Shown here in pieces: positions 1-6,168 of a stretch of 6,407 nt of DNA. A model generated the notes under the pieces. That model saw only the letters and a program-made list of their open reading frames with translations. It made no database searches and was not told the DNA's origin. Position 1 is the first letter of the stretch; each line of letters starts with the position of its first letter. Made by a program: the position numbers and the translations under genes. This DNA is from Actinomycetota bacterium (GTDB lineage Bacteria > Actinomycetota > Actinomycetes > Streptosporangiales > Streptosporangiaceae): NCBI GenBank assembly GCA_003140115.1, contig PLIQ01000059.1, positions 1 to 6,407 of the forward strand, read 5' to 3'.

Positions 1-28
1 GATCCGATCGCATGCTGATCTTCGCAGG

Positions 29-45
29 GATCACACTTTGTGATC
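29..45. repeat. 17-bp palindrome, possible operator
   Basis: Two perfect 7-base arms, GATCACA (29-35) and TGTGATC (39-45), surround a 3-base centre, CTT. The size and symmetry fit a binding site for a dimeric regulator. The half-site order is TCACA-N3-TGTGA, the reverse of the CRP consensus TGTGA-N6-TCACA, so I do not call it a cAMP-receptor site. No intact gene follows closely, so the function is unassigned. Confidence 0.4.
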
Positions 46-61
46 GGCTTGGCTCCGCGGC

Positions 62-90
62 CTGCGCTATTAACCACCAATAGGGTGCAG
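62..90. repeat. Imperfect stem-loop
   Basis: CTATT (67-71) pairs with AATAG (79-83) around a 7-base loop. The outer CTGC (62-65) can pair with GCAG (87-90) across an internal bulge. It is short and imperfect and could arise by chance. No T-tract follows that would make it a classical terminator. Confidence 0.25.
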
Positions 91-204
91 TCGGTTCGCG
101 TTCCTGTGATCTGGGCTCGGATGGGCATCCTGCGTCTTGGCAGGGCCGTCGTGTCGTCAGCCGTGGCCTGTACAGCCGTAGCTACCTAGAGTTGTTGAGT
201 ATGA

Positions 205-537
205 AGTACCAACGCCAGCCTCCCGCATCCGGGCGGCGCGGACCGCCAGCTCCGGGTCCGCGTCGTCCTGCACGCCGGGAACGTCCACGACGACAGCAAC
301 GGATATTTCGGCGAGGCACTCGATGCCGCGTTCCGGCTGCTCGACGCCCCGCGCGTCAGGGCGGCGCTCAAAACGGCCCCGGGGCCCGCTCCTGCTCGTC
401 GTCTCCAGCGACATCTACACCGCGGTCGCACCTGACGACCCCGGACCCGGCCCAGTGTCTCTTCCCGCCTCGTTACCGCACAGGTCGCCGGCCACCAGTA
501 CCAGGGCTGGATCTACGTTCCCGGACAAGCCGCCTGA
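205..537 (+). pseudogene. Decayed 3' fragment of actinobacterial cyclase-like protein
   Basis: Conceptual translation recovers successive blocks of one protein family, each in a different frame. Frame 1 from 205 gives LRVRVVLHAGNVHDDSNGYF and, a few codons later, FRLLDAPRVRAALKTAPGP (to about 385). Frame 2 continues with LLLVVSSDIYTAVAPDD (389-439). Frame 3 contributes DPAQCLFPP (about 444-470). Frame 1 resumes with LVTAQVAGHQYQGWIYVPGQ and ends at TGA 535. The order and spacing match, from memory, a group of roughly 200-residue actinobacterial proteins with a class III cyclase-like fold, in which LHAG followed by a YGEALDxAFRLLDAP block is diagnostic. At least two and probably three indels are needed. 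The N-terminal half is missing: in-frame stops lie at 187, 196 and 202 and nothing family-like precedes them. The first shift falls in a C/G run (about 376-388), so a sequencing error could explain that one but not the truncation. Confidence 0.7.
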
Positions 538-952
538 GAACCGTCGCAAAAAACCCGGCGATCTGAGCGGCGGCGACTCCCTGGGCGCTCCTCGACTGAG
601 GGCGCGCATATCAGCATGTTCTGGCGGCGCCGGGGGACTGCGCGCTGAAGTGCGCGCCGACACGGCCGTGAGCCAGGAGAGGCCGATGATGATGTCCGCT
701 GGAACAGGCCGCCGTACCCGCCCAGCCGGGATGACTGGCTGAAACCTGCTCCGGCCAGCACCGTAAGAGTCATGATTTTCTCCCGGCTGCCTGGGGCGGG
801 ATGTGTTCCTGCCGCCAATTGACAGGCTGCTCACTCTGCCGAGGGCCTGGCAGGGCACCGGTTTGCCCTTTTCGCGGTGAACCGGGCGCAGGTGTAAAAA
901 TACCGACAGAAGGTAGACAGGAGAGCGGCAACGTTCGCGCTGCTGGAACTGC
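538..952. other. Long non-coding leader before the LuxR-type regulator
   Basis: I find no supportable gene in this 415-bp stretch. One open reading in frame 1 (661-822, ending TGA) has a plausible-looking run, RPPYPPSRDDWLKPAPAST, but no convincing start (the first ATG is at 769) and no family I recognise. Visible structure includes GCGCGC arms at 640-645 and 652-657 with a 6-base loop, and a CCGGTT/AACCGG pair at 858-863 and 880-885. An A-rich TAAAAAT lies at 895-901 and could be a -10 element, but I see no convincing -35 at 17 bp. A purine-rich GGAGAG lies at 920-925. The region probably carries the promoter and 5' leader of the gene at 953. Confidence 0.5.
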
Positions 953-3400
953 TTGGTGAGCGCGGGTCGTGGCAAAGGCCGGGGGCGGGTTGTGTCTGAT
1001 TCAGCGGCTGGCGTGCACGGTTTTGTGCCTGCCCTGACTAGCTTTGTGGGCAGGGCGGGTGAGGTGGCTGAGGTGGCCGATCTGCTGGGCCGATACCGGC
1101 TCGTGACGGTGACCGGACCGGGCGGCGTGGGTAAGACGCGGCTGGCCGCCGAGGTGACCCGGCAGGTGGCTGACCGGTTCGCCGACGGTGTGTGGCAGGT
1201 GGAACTGGCCAGCGTGCAAGAGCCGGCGCTGCTGCCGACGGCGGTGGCCGCGGTGCTCGGAGCGCAGCAGGGGCCGGACACCTCGATTGTGGAATCGCTG
1301 TTGGCGATGCTGAGCCGCCAGCAGCTTCTGCTTGTGCTGGACAACTGTGAGCACATGCTGGCCGCGGTGGCGGAGTTGTGCGGGTCGCTGCTGCCGCATG
1401 CCGATGAGCTGAGGATCATGACGACCAGCCGGGAACCCATCGGGGTGGCCGGCGAGGCCCGCTACCGGCTGCCGCCGTTGGGACTGCCCGGACCGGGGAT
1501 TCCAGCCGGGATTGCCGGCTCTGAGGCAGTGGTCTTGTTCGCGGACCGGGCTCACCGGGTCGATCCGCGTTTCACGCTGAGCGATGAGTTGGAGCCGGTC
1601 GTGGCCCAGATCGTGACGCGGCTCGATGGCATGCCGCTGGCGATTGAGCTGGCTGCGGCCCGGGTTGAGACGCTCGGTGTGGAACAGCTGCTGGACCGGC
1701 TGGATGACAGGTTCCGGCTGCTGGTGGGCACTGACCGGCTAGCGGCGGCAAGGCAGCGGTCGCTGACCGCGACGGTGGACTGGAGTTATCAGCTGCTCGG
1801 CGAACAGGAGCGGCGGGTTTTCCGTCGCCTGGCGGTCTTCCCCGGCCCTTTTACCTTGGAGGCCGCCGAGATGGTCGCCGGCTTGGGCGCTGGGCAGATG
1901 CTCTTGCACCTGGTGGACTGCTCCCTGGTCACCCCGCCCACCAGCGGTCCGGATGGCCGGTCCCGGTACCAGATGCTTGAAACTTTGCGCGGCTACGGCA
2001 CCGAACGGCTGATCGAGGCGGCCGAGCAGCAGGAGGCCGTCGCCGCGCTGGCCGGTTATGCGCTGCAGGTGGCGGAGCATGCTGCGGCGGGGCTGGACAC
2101 CGCGGCCGGGGAGCTGGCGGCGAGCCGGCGGCTGGACGCCGAGGACGCCACGGTGCACCAAAGCCTTGCGTGGTGCCTGGAGCACGACCGGGCTAGGGCA
2201 CTGCGGCTGGCCATCGCGCTGGCGCCCTGGTGGCGACTGCGCGGGCGCTATGCGACCGGATACGAGCTGCTGCGCGCCGCCGGCGGCCAGGCCGGCAAAG
2301 ATACGGATGCATGGTGCGCCGTGCAGGTCTGGCTCGGTAGCCTGGCTCCCGGCCCTGATGACGATGTCGTGAGCTTCGATCATTTTACCGCTGCCCGGAA
2401 CGCTCTGGCGGCGCGCGGGCCCTCGTTTCTGCTGGTCCGGGCCGTGACCGGGCGGGCGGGAAGCCTGGCGAACCGCGGACGTCTTCCCGAAGCGGCGGAG
2501 GAAGCCGGCCAAGCGTTGGCAATGGCGCGGCAACTCGGCGACGCGGCCGGCGAGGTGCGTGCACTGTTCTGGCTCGCGACTGCGGCCTCCTATGCAGGTG
2601 ATCCCCAGACCAGCGTGTCCCTGCTGCGGGAGGCCCTGCGAGTCGACCAGGCCGCCATTCCCGGCAGGCTAATTCGGTCGTGCTGTAACTTCTTGTCTGT
2701 TGCCCTTGTTGAGGCCGGGGAGTTTGCCTCTGCCCAGGAAAGCTGCATGCACGGACTGGCCCTAGCGCGGCAGGCAGGCGACCTTCTTTCACTGACGGAA
2801 GGATTGAAGCCCCTAGTGGAGCTCGACCTTCACGCAGGCCGGATGTCCGAGGCCAGGATGCACCTCTGTGAAGCCATCGAAGCTGCCTCCAGACTCGGGC
2901 CTGGTATGGTCCTGCTCGATTGCATCGATTATTGCGGATATTTGTGCGCTGCGGGTCAGCACTGGACCGAAGCAGTTACGTTGTGGGCTGCCCATGCTGC
3001 TTGGCTGAAAGGCGCTGGGATACCCGATCTGCCGCAAGACGCGCAGCACCGGCAGGAACTGTTGGGGAAAGCCCGGCAAGCTCTGGGCGCTGCAAGGACC
3101 CGCACAGCGGAGGAACGCGGCCAGGCCATGAGCCTGGCCACTGCTGCCGAGTTCGCGACCATGCAAGTCGCCTCGGAGCCACCGAAACCGGACACGACCC
3201 TGGAACTGCCCAGGCTCAGCGCGCGAGAACGGGAGCTTGTCAGCCTCGTCGCCCGAGGGCGCACCGACGCCCAGATCGCCGAGCAACTCTATATCAGCGT
3301 CAGCACCGTCCGCTCGCACCTGGACCGCATTCGCGACAAAACCGGTAGTCGGCGTCGCGCGGACCTGACCCGGTTGGCCCTGAGCGCGGGCCTGATCTAA
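953..3400 (+). CDS. NB-ARC ATPase / LuxR-family transcriptional regulator
   Basis: Large ATP-dependent STAND-type transcription factor, 815 residues from the earliest start, ending TAA. In order: Walker A GPGGVGKT (55-62); Walker B LLLVLDNCEH (125-134, acidic pair start at D130); the TTSRE sensor motif (157-161); the GMPLAIELAAARV motif of NB-ARC ATPases (226-238); and the winged-helix-like stretch around SLTATVDWSYQLL and FRRLAVFPGPFTLEAAE (270-306). An alpha-helical TPR-like region spans roughly 365-720, and a LuxR/GerE HTH covers 755-815 (LSARERELVSLVARG, then TDAQIAEQLYISVSTVRSHL). Family members are thought to be held inactive by NTP/ADP cycling, sense a ligand through the helical repeats, and bind DNA through the HTH. 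The ligand and targets are unknown here. The start is uncertain. TTG 953 is the first possible codon after an in-frame TAG at 914, followed by GTG 956. GTG 992 has a G-rich Shine-Dalgarno-like run (about 978-984) and would give a more family-like N-terminus (VSDSAAGVHGFVPALTSFVGR). Related actinobacterial proteins often carry an N-terminal class III cyclase; this one does not. Confidence 0.93.
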   Translation: MVSAGRGKGRGRVVSDSAAGVHGFVPALTSFVGRAGEVAEVADLLGRYRLVTVTGPGGVGKTRLAAEVTRQVADRFADGVWQVELASVQEPALLPTAVAAVLGAQQGPDTSIVESLLAMLSRQQLLLVLDNCEHMLAAVAELCGSLLPHADELRIMTTSREPIGVAGEARYRLPPLGLPGPGIPAGIAGSEAVVLFADRAHRVDPRFTLSDELEPVVAQIVTRLDGMPLAIELAAARVETLGVEQLLDRLDDRFRLLVGTDRLAAARQRSLTATVDWSYQLLGEQERRVFRRLAVFPGPFTLEAAEMVAGLGAGQMLLHLVDCSLVTPPTSGPDGRSRYQMLETLRGYGTERLIEAAEQQEAVAALAGYALQVAEHAAAGLDTAAGELAASRRLDAEDATVHQSLAWCLEHDRARALRLAIALAPWWRLRGRYATGYELLRAAGGQAGKDTDAWCAVQVWLGSLAPGPDDDVVSFDHFTAARNALAARGPSFLLVRAVTGRAGSLANRGRLPEAAEEAGQALAMARQLGDAAGEVRALFWLATAASYAGDPQTSVSLLREALRVDQAAIPGRLIRSCCNFLSVALVEAGEFASAQESCMHGLALARQAGDLLSLTEGLKPLVELDLHAGRMSEARMHLCEAIEAASRLGPGMVLLDCIDYCGYLCAAGQHWTEAVTLWAAHAAWLKGAGIPDLPQDAQHRQELLGKARQALGAARTRTAEERGQAMSLATAAEFATMQVASEPPKPDTTLELPRLSARERELVSLVARGRTDAQIAEQLYISVSTVRSHLDRIRDKTGSRRRADLTRLALSAGLI

Positions 3401-3446
3401 TGCACTTCCCGGCCATTGAGCGATAACGCGCTGCAGCCTAGTGAAA

Positions 3447-3465
3447 CATGCGTCATAATCGCATG
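3447..3465 (+). terminator. Short hairpin 47 bp after the regulator stop
   Basis: CATGCG (3447-3452) and CGCATG (3460-3465) are perfect complements around the 7-base loop TCATAAT. The stem is only 6 bp and no T-run follows, so as a terminator it would be weak. It could equally be an operator with two 6-bp half-sites 13 bp apart. Confidence 0.25.
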
Positions 3466-3468
3466 ATC

Positions 3469-3513
3469 TGCCGCCAAGCAAATGTTCTATGCCGCCACCA
3501 GGGGCAAATATTC
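3469..3513. repeat. Two imperfect direct repeats
   Basis: Copy 1 (3469-3487) is TGCCGCCA, A, GCAAATGTTC. Copy 2 (3490-3513) is TGCCGCCA, CCAGGG, GCAAATATTC. The first block is identical and the second matches at 9 of 10 positions; the copies differ in the length of the inner linker. The first blocks start 21 bp apart, about two helical turns, which would place bound proteins on the same face of the DNA. Arm-type integrase sites and iterated operators both look like this. Confidence 0.5.
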
Positions 3514-3575
3514 GGCGGTATGGAGCATTTTTTGGATGGCCCGAGTGCTCTGGCGCTCGCTGGCTGGCGGCATAG
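3487..3575. repeat. Long inverted repeat, 15 bp with one bulge
   Basis: The left arm 3487-3501 (CTATGCCGCCACCAG) pairs with the right arm 3560-3575 (CTGGCTGGCGGCATAG), leaving C3564 unpaired. The first 11 pairs (3487-3497 with 3565-3575) are perfect. The 58-base interior contains a second nested pair, GAGCA (3523-3527) with TGCTC (3546-3550). The left arm overlaps the second direct repeat. No target-site duplication flanks the arms, so it does not read as an intact miniature transposon. Confidence 0.55.
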
Positions 3576-3612
3576 CGTGACAGGGCTGGACGACTTACGG
3601 TGGGTTTCCGTT

Positions 3613-3648
3613 AACCGCTGGGGCCGGATCTGGCCCAGCCTTCCGGTT
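3613..3648 (+). promoter_or_regulatory. Stem-loop in the recombinase leader
   Basis: AACCG (3613-3617) pairs with CGGTT (3644-3648). Inside it, CTGGGGCC (3618-3625) pairs with GGCCCAG (3632-3638) with one bulged G, around a 6-base loop GGATCT. The structure ends 11 bases before the Shine-Dalgarno run GGGAGG (3660-3665), which sits 6 bases from ATG 3672. It may be an upstream terminator that shields the recombinase from readthrough, or a leader structure affecting its expression. Confidence 0.35.
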
Positions 3649-3671
3649 CCAGCCTAGCCGGGAGGTGCCCG

Positions 3672-4589
3672 ATGACCACTGCCGCCCCATCCACCGCGCT
3701 CGCCACGATCCAGCCTGCCTTCACCGACGCTGAACGCCTTGCCCTCGCCGGGTTCCTGACCGGCTACCGCGGCCTGACCCGCGAGGCCTACGCGCTTGAC
3801 CTGCGCTAGTTCACCAACTGGTGCCGGACCCGCTCCGTGGCCCTGTTCGCCGTCCGGCGCCCCGATATCGAGTCTTTCGCCCGCGACCTGGAGGCCAAGG
3901 GCCGCGCCCGGGCTACCGTGACCCGGCGGCCCTGCACAATCGCCGGGTTCTACAAATACGCGGTCGAAGAGGAGCTCCTGGATCACTCACCCGCCGCGCA
4001 TGTTCGCCGTCCGCGGGTGGACTACGAGTCCCACGCAGTCGCGCTGGACCGGAACGAACTCGGCGCGCTGCTGGTGGCCGCCGGGCTCGGCTCGCGGACC
4101 GAGCATGCGCTGATATCGCTGCTCGCGCTGAATGGCCTACGGGTCTCCGAGGCAACCGGCGCTGACATCGAGCACCTGGGCCTGGAACGCGGGCACCGGA
4201 CGCTGACGATCACGCGCAAGGGCGGCAAGGTGGTCACCATCCCGCTGGCGCCGCGGACGGCCCGGGCGATCGACCTGGCCATCGGCGAGCGGACCGATGG
4301 GCCGGTGTTCCTGGCCGCGGACGGGCGGCGACTGGACCGGCACGGCGCCGGACGGATCGTCCGCAAGACCGCCCGCCGCGCCGCAATCGGCAAACCGGTC
4401 ACGCCCCACACACTCAGACACGCCTTCATCACCGCCGCGCTCGATGCCGGAGTCCCGCTGCGCGACGTGTAAGACGCCGCCTCTCACGCCGACCCGCGGA
4501 CCACGATGCGATACGACCGAGCCCGCAGCAGCCTCGACCGACACGCCACCTACATAGTCGCCGCCTACGTCGCCGGCGCCGCCCGGTAA
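3672..4589 (+). pseudogene. Tyrosine recombinase/integrase interrupted by two stops
   Basis: A single continuous frame from ATG 3672 (good GGGAGG ribosome site) to TAA 4587 encodes a 305-codon tyrosine recombinase, a normal length for the family. It is broken by TAG at codon 46 (3807-3809) and TAA at codon 267 (4470-4472). The N-terminal SAM-like core-binding domain covers about 20-115 and the catalytic domain about 125-300. The catalytic set is fully recognisable: R157 in NGLRVSEA, K183 in ITRKGGK, H246 and R249 in PHTLRHAF, H272 in ASHADPRTT, and nucleophile Y281 in TTMRYDR. The second stop removes H272 and Y281, so the product translated without readthrough (GTG 3837 to 4472, 211 residues) cannot cleave DNA. 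From memory, intact relatives have Gln at both stop positions (the latter in LRDVQxAASHADP), so each stop is one C-to-T change from a Gln codon. With no frameshift and a conserved catalytic frame, the loss looks recent. Stop-codon suppression is the alternative. Confidence 0.9.
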
Positions 4590-4605
4590 CGGACATCGGC
4601 TGGAA

Positions 4606-4642
4606 GAGTTCTGTCCGGCGGTCCAGTCGCCGGACAGAACTC
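4606..4642. terminator. Perfect 15-bp hairpin after the recombinase
   Basis: GAGTTCTGTCCGGCG (4606-4620) is perfectly complementary to CGCCGGACAGAACTC (4628-4642) around the 7-base loop GTCCAGT. It begins 17 bases after the recombinase stop. There is no U-tract, but actinobacterial terminators often lack one, so the most economical reading is a factor-independent (I-shaped) terminator that could work in both directions. Its perfect symmetry also suits a protein-binding or recombination site next to an integrase; I cannot distinguish these. Confidence 0.65.
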
Positions 4643-4824
4643 CCGTGCCGCCGATCCGACCGGATACTCGTCAGTGACGCATCGCGGTCCCTGGCAAAAC
4701 GCGAACCGATCTGGCGTGATGACGGCACTTCGGTGGTGGTCGGCCGAGCCGCGCAGATTAGGTCTTATGGTCCGTTGCCTTTTGGATTGTTGCGCGCGGC
4801 GGCGAGGAGACTCAGACTCGTTGC
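4643..4824 (+). other. Spacer and probable promoter region of the hydrolase-cyclase gene
   Basis: No gene is seen. A small inverted repeat ATCCG/CGGAT (4654-4658 and 4661-4665, 2-base centre) is present. The downstream part is locally A/T-richer (about 4755-4790), as expected for a promoter, but I cannot assign -35 and -10 elements reliably. A purine run GAGGAG (4804-4809) lies 15 bases before ATG 4825, a rather long distance for a Shine-Dalgarno sequence. Confidence 0.4.
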
Positions 4825-6168
4825 ATGACTGTGCCGGAGACTCGCTATGCGCGCAGCGGGGATGTCGTCATTGCCTATCAGGTGGTAGGCGAGGGACCCT
4901 TTGACGTGGTCTTCGTGCCCGGCACGGTCTCTCACGTGGAGGCGTACTGGGAAGCGGCAGGCATGACCGCCTTGCTGCGCGGGATGGCTTCTCACGCGCG
5001 CGTGCTCTTTTTCGACAAACGCGGGACAGGCCTGTCAGACCGGGTCGCGCAGGTGCCGATGCTGGAGGAGCGCAGCGACGATATCCGGGCGGTAATGGAC
5101 GCGGCCGGGGCACGGCGCGCGGCGATATTCGGTGCCTCCGAGGGCGTTCCGATGAGCGTGGTCTTCGCCGCCTCCCATCCTGAGCGGGTATCCGCGCTGG
5201 TGCTATACGGGGGCATGGCCCGGACCATGTGGGCGCCGGACTACCTGTTCGGGGCCACCGAGCGGGAATGGCGTCGCGGAGCCGGGGAGATCATCGATGA
5301 TTTCCTCACGCCCGGAGGCATCGAAGCGTGGGTCCGAACCGGTTTCCCTTCCGCGCCGGAAGAAGAGGTCCGGGCCTGGGCGCGGATATTCCGCTATGGC
5401 GGCAGCCCGGGGACGTTCGACGCGCTGGACCAGATGAATATGGGCATCGACGTGCGTCATGTGCTGGGCCTCCTCAGCGTGCCGACGCTGGTCCTGCATC
5501 AGCACGCTGACCCGTGGGTCCCGGTCGAGCACGGCCGCCACCTGGCCGCGCACATCCCGGGCGCGACCTACGTGGAGCTGGAAGGCAAGGATCACATCCC
5601 TACCGGCGCCTACGCGGCGCAGCTGCTCGCGCAGATGATTCCCTTTCTCCGGGACGCGGCCGGACGAGAAGGCCCCGAACCGGATAAAGTCCTGGCGACC
5701 GTCTTGTTCTCCGACATAGTCGGCTCGAGCGCCGTGGCCGCCGAACTGGGGGACGCACGGTGGCGGGAGCTGCTGGCTGAGCACCACGTGCGCGTGAGGC
5801 GGCAGCTGGCCCGGTTCCGCGGCGTGGAGATCGACACCGCCGGGGACGGGTTCTTCGCCAGGTTCGACGGGCCCGCCCGCGGGATCGGCTGCGCTCTGGC
5901 TATCCGCGAAGCAGTGCACGAACTTGGCCTGGAGGTCCGCATCGGCCTGCACGCGGGGGAATGCGAGATGCTGGACGGGAAGGTGGCCGGGATCGCCGTC
6001 TCGATCGGCGCGCGAGTTTCTGCTCTGGCCACCCCTGGCCAGGTCCTCGTCTCGCAGACCGTCAAAGACCTCGTGACCGGTTCCAGGATTGCCTTCGAAG
6101 ATCACGGCGCCCACGAACTCAAAGGCGTGCCCGGACGCTGGCGCCTGTACTCCGTCCTGTCCGCCTAG
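4825..6168 (+). CDS. Alpha/beta hydrolase - class III nucleotide cyclase fusion
   Basis: Two-domain protein of 447 residues, with no signal peptide or membrane segment, so probably cytosolic. Residues 1 to about 277 form an alpha/beta hydrolase: FFDKRGTGLSD (62-72), the nucleophile elbow GASEG with S105, acid D229 in HADPWVP, and H257 in GKDHIP. The triad is therefore complete; the substrate is unknown. Residues 288-447 form a class III cyclase catalytic domain: FSDIVGSS with metal ligand D297, TAGDGF with metal ligand D341, LHAGE (375-379), IAVSIGARVSALATPGQVLV (390-409) with R397 at the transition-state arginine position, and the terminal HELKGVPGRWRLYSV. The Lys that normally reads the purine just before TxGDG is Asp (D337), and the usual transition-state Asn position is Ser (S393). 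The architecture matches Mycobacterium tuberculosis Rv1900c, a weakly active cyclase that also lacks canonical substrate-specifying residues. ATG 4825 is chosen because PETRYARSGDVVIAYQ is the usual family N-terminus. It is monocistronic as far as can be seen. Cyclic nucleotide production, and its coupling to the hydrolase, are inferred. Confidence 0.93.
   Translation: MTVPETRYARSGDVVIAYQVVGEGPFDVVFVPGTVSHVEAYWEAAGMTALLRGMASHARVLFFDKRGTGLSDRVAQVPMLEERSDDIRAVMDAAGARRAAIFGASEGVPMSVVFAASHPERVSALVLYGGMARTMWAPDYLFGATEREWRRGAGEIIDDFLTPGGIEAWVRTGFPSAPEEEVRAWARIFRYGGSPGTFDALDQMNMGIDVRHVLGLLSVPTLVLHQHADPWVPVEHGRHLAAHIPGATYVELEGKDHIPTGAYAAQLLAQMIPFLRDAAGREGPEPDKVLATVLFSDIVGSSAVAAELGDARWRELLAEHHVRVRRQLARFRGVEIDTAGDGFFARFDGPARGIGCALAIREAVHELGLEVRIGLHAGECEMLDGKVAGIAVSIGARVSALATPGQVLVSQTVKDLVTGSRIAFEDHGAHELKGVPGRWRLYSVLSA

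Larger units (their letters stand above)
1..204. other. Gene-free left edge with small inverted repeats
   Basis: No frame on either strand gives a convincing protein here. The longest start-to-stop reading beginning here on the + strand (ATG 121, stop TAG 187) encodes 22 residues that resemble nothing I know. The first 45 bases contain five GATC tetramers (at 1, 6, 17, 29 and 42) and a 17-bp palindrome, described separately. A stem-loop follows at 62-90. The window begins exactly at GATC, which may simply reflect how the sequence was cut or cloned. The stretch could be a promoter/operator region for something lost when the downstream cyclase-like gene decayed. Confidence 0.5.
3401..3671. other. 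Repeat-rich spacer between regulator and broken integrase
   Basis: This 271-bp stretch has no convincing gene. A 69-codon open frame (3448-3657) gives a composition-driven sequence with no recognisable motif, overlaps all the repeats, and is rejected. The spacer holds, in order: a hairpin (3447-3465), two imperfect direct repeats (3469-3513), a long bulged inverted repeat (3487-3575) enclosing a smaller one (3523-3527 with 3546-3550), and a stem-loop just before the recombinase (3613-3648). It is locally A/T-richer than the flanking genes, for example around GCATTTTTTGG (3526-3536). Possible roles are 3' structure and termination for the regulator, or part of the recombination site and promoter of the recombinase. 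Confidence 0.55.

Noticed and set aside
29..45. cAMP-receptor (CRP) binding site, tempting because of the cyclase gene
   Set aside because: The half-sites are in the opposite order to the CRP consensus and the centre is 3 rather than 6 bases.
661..822. Possible small protein in frame 1
   Set aside because: There is no upstream start codon with a ribosome site, and the sequence matches no family I recognise.
415..1440. Long minus-strand open frame (341 codons)
   Set aside because: It overlaps the pseudogene and the start of the clear NB-ARC gene, is rich in Ser/Arg/Pro/Thr, has no motif, and is the expected antisense shadow of G+C-rich coding DNA.
3469..3513. CRISPR array
   Set aside because: There are only two short imperfect copies with no regular spacer and no cas genes.
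3487..3575. Miniature inverted-repeat transposon or integron attC site
   Set aside because: There is no target-site duplication at the arms and none of the conserved core-site arrangement of attC; the nearby recombinase is not recognisably an integron integrase.
3448..3657. 69-codon + strand open frame before the integrase
   Set aside because: It has no family resemblance and no ribosome site, and the repeats in this spacer account for the sequence better than coding does.
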